The notes under the pieces are model-generated. The model did not search any database. It was not told where the DNA came from and saw nothing but the letters and a program-made list of their open reading frames with translations. A DNA stretch of 17,843 bases, taken from assembly GCA_030041195.1 (NCBI GenBank), contig JASHOI010000139.1, forward strand, positions 1 through 17,843. Reading direction: 5' to 3'. The DNA comes from Streptosporangiaceae bacterium (lineage in GTDB: Bacteria > Actinomycetota > Actinomycetes > Streptosporangiales > Streptosporangiaceae). The position numbers were made by a program, and so were the translations under genes. Positions 1 through 6,463 of this stretch are shown one piece after another. Numbering within the stretch: position 1 is the first letter of the stretch; each line of letters starts with the position of its first letter.

Positions 1-976
1 TGTCCACCGCGCCCGCCCCGGCGGCCTGGGCCGCGCCTGGCGCGGCCACGGGACCCCGGTCGCGCAGCGCGAACACCAGCAGCAGCGCGGTGACCCAGAT
101 CACCACCGAGTTGGTGACGTGCACCCAGACCAGGCCGGCGGGCAGCCCGCTGAAGTACTGCGCGTAGCCGATCGCGCCCTGCGCGCCGATCAGCGCCAGC
201 AGCAGCCAGCCCAGCCTGACCGCCCGCCGCGGAGCGGCGACCAGGTGCAGGCCGACCACCAGCGCGATCACCAGGCCGCCGAGCAGCCAGCCGATGTCCG
301 CGTGGAACTGGGTCACGCCGCCGAGCGGCAGGTGGAAGCGCGGGATGTCGCCAGCGCCGGCCAGCGGCCCGGTGCCGGTGACCACGGTGCCCGCCGCCAG
401 CATCAGGCCGAGCACGCCCAGGGTCCCGAACGCGCCCAGCCGTATCTCGCGCGGGACCAGCAGGCGCGTGGGCCCACGGCCCTCCGTGCAGCGCACGTAC
501 AGCGCCACCGCGGCCGCCACCAGGGCCATCGAGAGCAGGAAATGGAGCGACACCCAGACCGGGTCGAGCTTGGTCAGCACCACGATCCCGCCCAGGACCG
601 CCTGGGCGACGATCCCGGCGGGCTGCAGCGAGGCCAGCCACATCACGTCGCGGCGGCGCGCGCCGTCCTGGCGATACCGCCAGGCCGCAACGAAGACGAG
701 AACGGCGACCACGAAGATCGCGACGGTCACCAGCCGGTTCCCGAACTCGACCCAGCGGTGGATCAGCGGATCGCCGGTGGCGCCGGCGGCCACGATGCTG
801 GTCGCCGTGCACCTCGGCCAGTCCGGGCAGCCGAGCCCGGACTCGCTGAGGCGCACACCGGCGCCGGTCATCACGATCCCGGCGTTCGCCACGACGCCGG
901 CCAGCGCGATCCTGCGCATAGAGGTCGGCGACGGCGACAGCACCGCGTTCACGAGGTGGCCAGGCACGAGTCCCAT
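1..976 (-). CDS. ctaA: Heme A synthase, CtaA/COX15 family (3' end cut by window start)
   Basis: Integral membrane enzyme that oxidises the C8 methyl of heme O to the formyl group of heme A for aa3-type cytochrome oxidase. The visible 325 residues begin at an ATG with GGAG 9 nt upstream, and the reading frame stays open to the window edge, so only the C-terminus is missing. Diagnostic features: first membrane segment at about residues 22-42, then the paired-cysteine loop GLGCPDWPRC (about 48-57) typical of Gram-positive and actinobacterial CtaA, then HRWVEFGNR with the heme-ligand histidine. Later helices carry further candidate heme ligands, in SLHFLLS, TQFHADIGW and VWVHVTNS, giving the expected four-His pattern in about eight helices. 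It lies downstream of the EamA gene but behind a strong terminator, so it probably has its own promoter. Identity is confident from motifs; activity is inferred from the family. Confidence 0.9.
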   Translation of the reverse strand, partial: MGLVPGHLVNAVLSPSPTSMRRIALAGVVANAGIVMTGAGVRLSESGLGCPDWPRCTATSIVAAGATGDPLIHRWVEFGNRLVTVAIFVVAVLVFVAAWRYRQDGARRRDVMWLASLQPAGIVAQAVLGGIVVLTKLDPVWVSLHFLLSMALVAAAVALYVRCTEGRGPTRLLVPREIRLGAFGTLGVLGLMLAAGTVVTGTGPLAGAGDIPRFHLPLGGVTQFHADIGWLLGGLVIALVVGLHLVAAPRRAVRLGWLLLALIGAQGAIGYAQYFSGLPAGLVWVHVTNSVVIWVTALLLVFALRDRGPVAAPGAAQAAGAGAVD

Positions 977-1036
977 CGTAAGAGTCTCCGGCAACGGGTC
1001 GCAGGCAGGCTGGCCCGGTCGGCCCGGCCGTGCCAA

Positions 1037-1087
1037 AAGATCTAGGAGCCTCGCGCGCAAATGCCGCACGCGAGCCTCCTAGATCTT
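1037..1087 (-). terminator. Rho-independent terminator of the EamA gene
   Basis: The 19-nt arms at 1037-1055 and 1069-1087 are inverted repeats with one central mismatch (C-C) and a 13-nt loop. On the minus strand the stem runs straight into TTTT followed by GGCA, which is the arrangement of an intrinsic terminator. The stop codon of the EamA exporter (1079-1081) lies inside the upstream arm. The arms also contain AGATCT and CCTAG, giving an A/T-rich base that is unusual in this window. It separates the exporter transcript from ctaA. Confidence 0.8.
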
Positions 1088-2047
1088 CACCTTCGGGGTT
1101 CCAGGCGGGGACCGAGGGGTGGCTGGGGCTGGTGGGGCGGTTTGGGCGGCCCTTGGCCTGGTGCCGCGCGCCGCCCCGGCGCAGGCCACGATCACGCAGC
1201 CGATCGCGGCCCAGTCTCGCGGCGCCAGGGCCTGGCTCAGCAGCACCAGGCCGACCAGCGCGGCGACCGCGGGCTCCAGGCTCATCCAGATGCCGAAGAT
1301 CCGCGCCGGGATCCGGCGCAGCGCCTCCATCTCGAGCCGGTACGGGATGACCGACGACAGCAGACCGACCGCGATCCCGGTGCCGAGCACTTCCAGCCGC
1401 ACCGGGGACGCCCGCCCCGCTGACCCGGCCGCCGCAGCGGGCGTGACCACCACGGCGGCGATCACCATGGCAATCGCCAGTCCCGAGGAACCAGGAAAGC
1501 GCCGCCCGGTTGCGGCACTCAGCATGATGTACGCGGCCCAGCAGGCGGCGGAGACCAGCGCGAAGGCCACCCCGGCCAGCACTATCCCGGCGCGGCCCGG
1601 CTGCGGGCCGTGCAGCGAAAGGCTGGACCAGCCGTAGCTGAGCAGCACGACCCCGGCTCCGGCGAGGGCCACCCAGACGAGGTCGACCAGGCGCCGCGAC
1701 GACGCCACGGCCACCGCGAGCGGCCCGAGGAACTCGATCGTCACCGCGATGCCCAGCGGTATCCGCGCCATCGACTGGTAGATCGAGAAGTTCATGACAC
1801 CCAGCGTCACCCCGAACGCCGCCACGACCGCCGCATCCCGCCAGGCCCGCTCGCTGATCACGTCGCGGACGGAGCGGGCCAGCCCCCTGCCGCCGAACGC
1901 CGCCAGCGCAACGGCAGCCGTCCACAGCCGCAGCCCGGTCAGCGTGGCGGGCGACACCTGGCCGAACAGCCGATCGGCCAGGCCCGCGCCAACCTGCACC
2001 GAGACGATGGCGGTGACCACCAGCGCCGACGGCGGCACCGCGCTCAT
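1079..2047 (-). CDS. EamA/DMT-family exporter, RhtA-like
   Basis: A 322-residue membrane protein of the drug/metabolite transporter superfamily, closest in appearance to RhtA (threonine/homoserine exporter of E. coli, about 295 aa). It shows about ten hydrophobic segments arranged as two EamA repeats. The RhtA-like features are the end of the first repeat, IPLGIAVTIEFLGPLAVAV (about residues 97-115), and ALRRIPARIFGIWMSLEPA in the second repeat. The C-terminal ~30 residues are a Pro/Ala-rich hydrophilic tail. The start is ATG with only a poor, closely spaced G-rich ribosome site. It follows the ABC permease by 57 nt on the same strand, so it may be expressed with the exporter. An efflux role for amino acids or related metabolites is inferred from the family; the substrate is unknown. 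Confidence 0.85.
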   Translation of the reverse strand: MSAVPPSALVVTAIVSVQVGAGLADRLFGQVSPATLTGLRLWTAAVALAAFGGRGLARSVRDVISERAWRDAAVVAAFGVTLGVMNFSIYQSMARIPLGIAVTIEFLGPLAVAVASSRRLVDLVWVALAGAGVVLLSYGWSSLSLHGPQPGRAGIVLAGVAFALVSAACWAAYIMLSAATGRRFPGSSGLAIAMVIAAVVVTPAAAAGSAGRASPVRLEVLGTGIAVGLLSSVIPYRLEMEALRRIPARIFGIWMSLEPAVAALVGLVLLSQALAPRDWAAIGCVIVACAGAARGTRPRAAQTAPPAPATPRSPPGTPKVKI

Positions 2048-2061
2048 GACCCCAGCGGGAC

Positions 2062-2105
2062 GCCGGAGCAGCCGGGAACGGGTGATGGCGACCGCAGGCT
2101 CCGGC
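2062..2105 (-). other. Intercistronic inverted repeat
   Basis: A perfect 8-bp inverted repeat (GCCGGAGC at 2062-2069 and GCTCCGGC at 2098-2105) with a 28-nt loop fills the gap between the ABC permease stop codon and the EamA start. No T-tract follows. It could be a weak Rho-dependent or processing structure, or chance in GC-rich DNA. Confidence 0.25.
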
Positions 2106-2911
2106 TATTCCCAGCGGAACGTGCGCGCGGCAAGGGCGATGCCGACGACCGCCCAGACCGCGAGCACCACCAGGTCACGCACTGGCGGGCCGCCGCCAAG
2201 CTGCAGCATCGACCGCAGGCCGTCGGACAGCGCGTCGGCGGGCAGCAGCTTCAGCACCGGCCGCGCCCCCGCCGGGAACTTGGTCAGCGGGAACACCACA
2301 CCGCCGATCCCGAGCATCACCAGGTAGATCAGGTTGGCAGCGGCCAGGGTGGCCTCCGCGCGCAGCGTTCCGGCCATCAGCAAGGCCAGCCCACTGAACG
2401 CCGCGGTGCCCACGACCATCAGCACCACCGCCCACGCGGCCGCGGCACCGCCGCCGTGCGGGGTCCAGCCGAGCGCCAGCGCGACCACCACGATCAGCGC
2501 TGACTGAAGCACCTCGACGGCCAGCACGGTAACGGTCTTCGCCGCGATCAGCCCGCGCCGGGACAGCGGCGTCGCGCCGAGCCGCTTGAGCACCCCGTAC
2601 CGGCGCTCGAACCCGGTGGCGATCGCCTGGCTGGTGAACGCGGTGGACATCACGGCGAGCGCCAGGATGCCGGGGGCGAGGAAGTCGATCCGGCTGCCGG
2701 GGCCGTAGCTGACGAGGTTCTCCTGGCTGAACGCGGCGATCAGCAGCACCGGGATGATCAGCGTGAGCACCAGCTGCTCGCCGTTGCGCAGCAGCGTCCG
2801 CAGCTCGAGCCCGGCCTGGGCGGCGACCATCACCGGCAGCGGCGCGGCGCCGGGCGATGGGGACGGCCACGGGGCGGGCGGGGAGGGTTCGGCCGCGGTG
2901 GTCTCGGTCAC
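2105..2911 (-). CDS. ABC-2 type exporter, permease subunit
   Basis: Membrane subunit of a DrrB-like ABC exporter, 268 residues when started at the GTG at 2911. That GTG overlaps the TGA of the ATPase gene (GTGA), a standard translational coupling; the longer frame up to 3010 lies wholly inside the ATPase gene and is not credible. The N-terminus is a Pro/Ala-rich cytoplasmic tail of about 28 residues. The ABC2_membrane pattern follows: LELRTLLRNGEQLVLTLIIP, a first helix, then a six-helix core with FERRYGVLKRLGATPLSR in the cytoplasmic coupling region, and the conserved GIGGVVFPLTKFPAG loop. It forms the transport pathway with the ATPase encoded just upstream. The substrate cannot be read from sequence. 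Such ATPase-permease pairs are, from memory, often found beside ctaA in actinobacteria. Confidence 0.88.
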   Translation of the reverse strand: MTETTAAEPSPPAPWPSPSPGAAPLPVMVAAQAGLELRTLLRNGEQLVLTLIIPVLLIAAFSQENLVSYGPGSRIDFLAPGILALAVMSTAFTSQAIATGFERRYGVLKRLGATPLSRRGLIAAKTVTVLAVEVLQSALIVVVALALGWTPHGGGAAAAWAVVLMVVGTAAFSGLALLMAGTLRAEATLAAANLIYLVMLGIGGVVFPLTKFPAGARPVLKLLPADALSDGLRSMLQLGGGPPVRDLVVLAVWAVVGIALAARTFRWE

Positions 2912-3834
2912 GAGCGCAGCTCCCGGCCGGTCAGCTCGAGGAAGACATCCTCGAGCGTCCGGTTCTCGATCCGCAGGCTCTGCGCGAGCACGCCGTGCTC
3001 GGCGCACCACGCGGTGACCGCGGCGAGCAGCTGCGGGTCGACCCGGTCGTGCACCTCGACCACGTAGTACCCGGCCGGGGATTCCTTGGCGGCGCTGCCC
3101 GGCGGCAGCGCGGCGATCAGGCTGTCGGTGTCCAGGCCGGGCTCGGCGCGGAACCGGAGCTGGCCGGCGGTGCCGGTGAGCTCGGCCGGGGTGCCCGCGG
3201 CGACCAGATGGCCGTGGTCAACGACCGCGACCCGGTCCGCGAGGCGTTCCGCCTCCTCCATGTAGTGGGTGGTGAGGATCACACCGGCGCCCGCGTCGCG
3301 CAGCCCGCCGATCAGGCTCCAGGTGGCGTGCCGGGCCTGGGGATCGAGGCCGGCCGTCGGCTCGTCAAGGAACACCAGCTCGGGACGGCCGATCACCGCG
3401 GCGGCGAGCGACAGCCGCTGCTGCTGACCTCCGGACAGCCGCCGGAACGGGGTGCGGGCGCAGCCGGTGAGGCCGAGCCGCTCGATCAGCAGCCCAGGAT
3501 CGATCGGGTTGGTGTGGAAGCTGGCCATCACCCGCAGGTACTCCGCTGGCCTCGCGGCGGTCGGGATGCCGCCGGACTGCAGCATCACGCCGACCTTCGG
3601 CCGCAGCTTCCTGGTGTCCCGGACCGGGTCGAGGCCCAGCACCCGCACGATCCCGTCGTCCGGCCGCCGGTAGCCTTCGCAGATCTCGATCGTGGTGGTC
3701 TTGCCGGCGCCGTTCGGGCCCAGGATCGCCGTCACCTGCGCGCGCTCCGCCCGCAGGGACAGCCCCGCCACGGCGACGGTGCGCCCGTAGTGCTTGACCA
3801 GGCCGCTGATCTCGACGGCCGCAGCGGAACACAC
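2908..3834 (-). CDS. ABC-2 type exporter, ATP-binding subunit (DrrA-like)
   Basis: ATPase of the exporter, 308 residues from the proposed GTG at 3834. All nucleotide-binding motifs are visible: Walker A GPNGAGKTTT (39-48), Q-loop at Q86, signature LSGGQQQR (133-140), Walker B VFLDEPTAGLD (154-164) and H-loop H190. A DrrA-type C-terminal extension follows and ends NRTLEDVFLELTGREL, typical of this subfamily. The frame is open to an ATG at 4017, but that would overlap the methyltransferase gene and add a basic, non-ABC N-terminus, so the GTG directly before the conserved VEISGLVKHYG is preferred. No Shine-Dalgarno precedes it; see the promoter entry for possible leaderless initiation. Its 3' end overlaps the permease start (GTGA). 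Confidence 0.88.
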   Translation of the reverse strand: MCSAAAVEISGLVKHYGRTVAVAGLSLRAERAQVTAILGPNGAGKTTTIEICEGYRRPDDGIVRVLGLDPVRDTRKLRPKVGVMLQSGGIPTAARPAEYLRVMASFHTNPIDPGLLIERLGLTGCARTPFRRLSGGQQQRLSLAAAVIGRPELVFLDEPTAGLDPQARHATWSLIGGLRDAGAGVILTTHYMEEAERLADRVAVVDHGHLVAAGTPAELTGTAGQLRFRAEPGLDTDSLIAALPPGSAAKESPAGYYVVEVHDRVDPQLLAAVTAWCAEHGVLAQSLRIENRTLEDVFLELTGRELRS

Positions 3835-3841
3835 GCGTGCG

Positions 3842-3847
3842 AGTCTA
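3842..3847 (-). promoter_or_regulatory. Possible -10 element for a leaderless ABC exporter transcript
   Basis: TAGACT on the minus strand fits the actinobacterial TANNNT -10 pattern and lies 7 nt before the GTG start at 3834. Transcription would therefore begin at or next to the start codon. This agrees with the absence of any Shine-Dalgarno sequence there. No convincing -35 hexamer is visible at 16-18 nt spacing. Confidence 0.35.
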
Positions 3848-3938
3848 CGGGTATCGGCGGGTGCGAACCGTAGTGACCGGCATCTGCCGGCCCCCAGGGG
3901 ATTTGCCACCTCGACCGGCCCAGCGCGCCCGGCGCAGG

Positions 3939-4763
3939 TCAGGGACGCCGCGCCACACCGCAGTAGTGCCACCGGGAATCGTCGGTGTCGGCGAGCGCCG
4001 GATCCTCGGCGCCCCACAGGCCGACGTGGGAGACCACCGGCCCGGCGCCCTGGTAGGGCTCAACCAGATCGAGCCCCTGGAAGAACCGCTCGACCTCCGC
4101 CTTGGACCGGAAGTGAATGCTCTCGGTGCCCTGGGCGTAGACGTCCTCGCCCTCCGCCACCGCGCGGTTCGGCTTGCTGTCCGCGGTGAGGTGCGACAGC
4201 GCCAGGTAGCTGCCCGGCGCGATCGCAGCCTTGTACGTGTCCACCAGGCCCCAGGGATCCGACTCGTCGGCCACGAAGTACATGACGCCGGTCATCAGCA
4301 GCCCAACGGGCTCGCCGAGGTCGATCAGCTCGAGCAGGTCCGGGTGGCTCAGCACGGTGTCGGGCTCGCGGAGGTCGGCCATGATGAGCGTGGTGTTCTT
4401 GGACTCGCCGAGCAGCGCCTTGCCGTGCGCCAGCACCATCGGGTCGTTGTCCACGTACACCACGCGGGCGCCGGGCACGATCTCCTGCACCAGGTCGTGC
4501 GTGTTGCCCTGGGTTGGCAGCCCGGCCCCGATGTCGATGAACTGGCGTATCCCGCGGTTCGCTATCCACCGGGCCGCGCGCTGGTGGAACGACCGGTTGG
4601 CCCAGGCCGAGTCGCTGATCTCGGGAACCAGCGCCTTGAGCCGCTCGCCCAGTTCCCGGTCGACCTCGAAGTTGTTGGTCCCGCCAAGAAAGTAGTCATA
4701 CATCCGGGCGGGTGTCGGCCTTGCCGGATCCACCCCCGGGGGAAGCGCGTCGGTCACGCGCAT
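3939..4763 (-). CDS. SAM-dependent methyltransferase, PF04672 (DUF574) family
   Basis: A 274-residue protein of the S-adenosyl-methyltransferase family PF04672, which is strongly expanded in filamentous actinomycetes and has mostly unknown substrates. Diagnostic motifs: the N-terminal PARMYDYFLGGTNNF (about 18-32), then the SAM-binding FIDIGAGLPTQGNTH (75-89), YVDNDPMVLAHG (103-114) and MADLREP (128-134). A conserved MTGVMYFVADESDPWGLVDTY segment follows. The ATG at 4763 has GGGAG only 3 nt upstream, so the ribosome site is tight. The gene lies 72 nt downstream of the PuuD-like gene and 104 nt upstream of the ABC exporter, all on the same strand. It could be the tail of the gamma-glutamylation operon or an independent unit. 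Family assignment is confident; the methyl acceptor is unknown. Confidence 0.88.
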   Translation of the reverse strand: MRVTDALPPGVDPARPTPARMYDYFLGGTNNFEVDRELGERLKALVPEISDSAWANRSFHQRAARWIANRGIRQFIDIGAGLPTQGNTHDLVQEIVPGARVVYVDNDPMVLAHGKALLGESKNTTLIMADLREPDTVLSHPDLLELIDLGEPVGLLMTGVMYFVADESDPWGLVDTYKAAIAPGSYLALSHLTADSKPNRAVAEGEDVYAQGTESIHFRSKAEVERFFQGLDLVEPYQGAGPVVSHVGLWGAEDPALADTDDSRWHYCGVARRP

Positions 4764-4835
4764 ATTCTCCCATGCCGGGGTGAATCGCCCGGCCGACGGC
4801 CCGGCAGCGCGGGGGAGCGGCTGTCCGGCTGCGGG

Positions 4836-5588
4836 TCAGGCAGGGGCGGGGGCGGCGGCGCGTTCCCGCGCGGCGGCCACGAAAGCGCGGAACAGGCTCG
4901 GGTCGTCGCCGGCCTCGGGATGCCACTGCACGGCCACCAGGAACGGGCTCTCGTCCGCGGCCTCCAGCTCGAACGCCTCGATGACGCCGTCCTCCGTCCA
5001 GGCGGTCGCGGTGAGCCCGCTGCCGAGCTTGTCGACCCCCTGGTGATGGTGGGTGGGCGTGGCGATCGGCGCATCGTCCGCGCCGCGGCCCAGGATCTGG
5101 CTCAGCCTGGTGCCGGGCGCGACCCGGACGGCGTGCGTGCCGAAGGCGCCGGCCACCGGGGCGTGGCCATCGTTGCCGACGACGTCGGGCAGGTGCTGGT
5201 GCAGGGTGCCGCCCCGGGCCACGTTGATGACCTGCATGCCCCGGCAGATGCCGAAGACCGGCAGGTGCCGCTGCACGGCGGCGTCCAGCAGCGCGAACTC
5301 CGCGGTGTCCCGCTCCTGGCTCACGCTGGCGGTCTGCGGCGCCGGATCGGCGGCGTAGCGCGCGGGGTCGATGTCGCCGCCTCCGGAAAGCATCAGCCCG
5401 TCCAGCCGCGCGACCGCGTCCTCGATGCCGGGCACCGGCGGCAGCAGCACCGGGATCCCGCCCGCTTGCGCGATCCGATCGGTGTAGCGCCGGGGCAGCA
5501 CCACGGCCTGCATGTCCCAGGCGCGCCAGCGGGCCCGCTCGCAGTAGGCGCTGACCCCGATCAGCGGGGCCGCATTGCCGTCAGCCAT
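4836..5588 (-). CDS. puuD: Gamma-glutamyl amide hydrolase, PuuD-like class I glutamine amidotransferase (peptidase C26)
   Basis: Cytoplasmic hydrolase of 250 residues, close to E. coli PuuD (254 aa), which cleaves gamma-glutamyl-GABA to glutamate and GABA. The catalytic triad is visible: nucleophile Cys115 in FGICRGMQVINVARGGTLHQ, and His223 and Glu225 in VQWHPE. Further family marks are LMLSGGGDIDPARY (about 65-78) and THHHQGVDKLG (179-189). The ATG has GGGAGG 8 nt upstream. It is the last enzyme gene of the operon, 31 nt behind the SDR, as expected for the final step that releases glutamate and the free amino acid. The actual leaving amine need not be GABA here; given the neighbouring SDR, glycine or a similar amino acid is possible (inference). 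Confidence 0.88.
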   Translation of the reverse strand: MADGNAAPLIGVSAYCERARWRAWDMQAVVLPRRYTDRIAQAGGIPVLLPPVPGIEDAVARLDGLMLSGGGDIDPARYAADPAPQTASVSQERDTAEFALLDAAVQRHLPVFGICRGMQVINVARGGTLHQHLPDVVGNDGHAPVAGAFGTHAVRVAPGTRLSQILGRGADDAPIATPTHHHQGVDKLGSGLTATAWTEDGVIEAFELEAADESPFLVAVQWHPEAGDDPSLFRAFVAAARERAAAPAPA

Positions 5589-5619
5589 TGGATGAACCTC
5601 CCCGGACCCTTGCTGCCGG

Positions 5620-6396
5620 TTACAAGGGTGTCACGTAGGCGCCGGAGATCCCGCCGTCCACCAGGAATTCCGACGCGGTGATGAACGACGCGTCGTCGCT
5701 GGCCAGGAATGCTACCGCTGCTGCGATCTCTTCGGGCTCGGCAAACCGCCCGATCGGGATGTGCACCAGCCGCCGGGCCGCGCGCTCGGGGTCCTTGGCG
5801 AACAGCTCGCGCAGCAACGGCGTGTTCACCGGTCCCGGGCACAGCGCGTTGACCCGGATCCCCTCCCTGGCGAACTGCACGCCCAGCTCGCGGGTCATCG
5901 CGAGCACGCCGCCCTTGGACGCGGTGTAGGAGATCTGCGAGGTCGCCGCGCCCAGCACGGCGACGAACGACGCGGTGTTGATGATCGAGCCCTTGCCCTG
6001 CCGCTGCATGTACGGGATCGCATGCTTGCAACACAGGTACACCGAGGTGAGGTTGACCTCCTGGACCCGGCGCCAGGCATCGAGGCCGGTTGCCAGGATG
6101 GAGTCGTCCTCCGGGGGAGAGATGCCCGCGTTGTTGAACGCGACGTCGATGCGCCCATGCCGCTGCGCCACCGATTCGTAGAGCCGCTGCACGTCGTCCT
6201 CGTTGGACACGTCGGCGGCGATGAACGTGCCGCCGGTCTCCTCGGCGACGGCCTTGCCGGCCGCCTCGTCGATGTCGACGGCCACCACGACGGCCCCCTC
6301 GGCCGCCAGCCTGCGCGCGCTGGCCAGGCCGATACCGCTGCCGGCCCCGGTGATCACCGCGACCCGGCCCTGCAACCGCTGCATGCCAGGCTGCAT
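5620..6396 (-). CDS. SDR-family NAD(P)-dependent dehydrogenase/reductase
   Basis: Classical short-chain dehydrogenase of 258 residues from the ATG at 6396, which has a good ribosome site. An upstream ATG at 6441 in the same frame has no comparable site. Motifs: cofactor loop TGAGSGIG (16-23), Asp41 at the end of strand beta-2 (VVAVDID), suggesting NAD+ over NADP+, NNAG (88-91), catalytic Ser143, and YTASK with Tyr157 and Lys161. The C-terminus carries LVDGGISGAYVTPL. The general reaction is alcohol to carbonyl or the reverse. In this operon it sits between the aldehyde dehydrogenase and PuuD-like genes, where the Puu pathway would have the flavoprotein oxidase PuuB. Oxidation of a gamma-glutamylated amino alcohol to its aldehyde is therefore my proposal; annotation by homology alone would say only 3-oxoacyl-ACP-reductase-like. 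Confidence 0.85.
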   Translation of the reverse strand: MQPGMQRLQGRVAVITGAGSGIGLASARRLAAEGAVVVAVDIDEAAGKAVAEETGGTFIAADVSNEDDVQRLYESVAQRHGRIDVAFNNAGISPPEDDSILATGLDAWRRVQEVNLTSVYLCCKHAIPYMQRQGKGSIINTASFVAVLGAATSQISYTASKGGVLAMTRELGVQFAREGIRVNALCPGPVNTPLLRELFAKDPERAARRLVHIPIGRFAEPEEIAAAVAFLASDDASFITASEFLVDGGISGAYVTPL

Positions 6397-6403
6397 GACA
6401 GGG

Positions 6404-6411
6404 CTCCCTTC
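6404..6411 (-). promoter_or_regulatory. Ribosome binding site deciding the SDR start
   Basis: GAAGGGAG on the minus strand ends 7 nt before the ATG at 6396. It supports that start over the in-frame ATG at 6441, which would place the site inside the coding sequence. Confidence 0.6.
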
Positions 6412-6463
6412 GTTACTCACTCGGCCGGGATCTCGGCCCATGGCGATTCGGTCGGTATCGATT

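Noticed and set aside
2912..3010. Extended N-terminus for the ABC-2 permease from an ATG at 3010
   Set aside because: The extension is Arg-rich, lies wholly inside the ATPase gene, and is made needless by the GTGA-coupled start at 2911.
3835..4017. Extended N-terminus for the ABC ATPase from an ATG at 4017
   Set aside because: It would overlap the methyltransferase gene and add about 61 residues not seen in DrrA-type ATPases.
4789..4804. GC-rich stem between the PuuD-like and methyltransferase genes as a terminator
   Set aside because: Only six pairs with a bulge, a very short loop and no T-tract; such stems arise often by chance at this GC content.
3837..5681. A 614-codon open frame on the plus strand
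   Set aside because: It runs antisense through the methyltransferase and PuuD-like genes, has no recognisable domain, and has the Arg/Gly/Ala/His-rich composition of a GC-skewed shadow frame.
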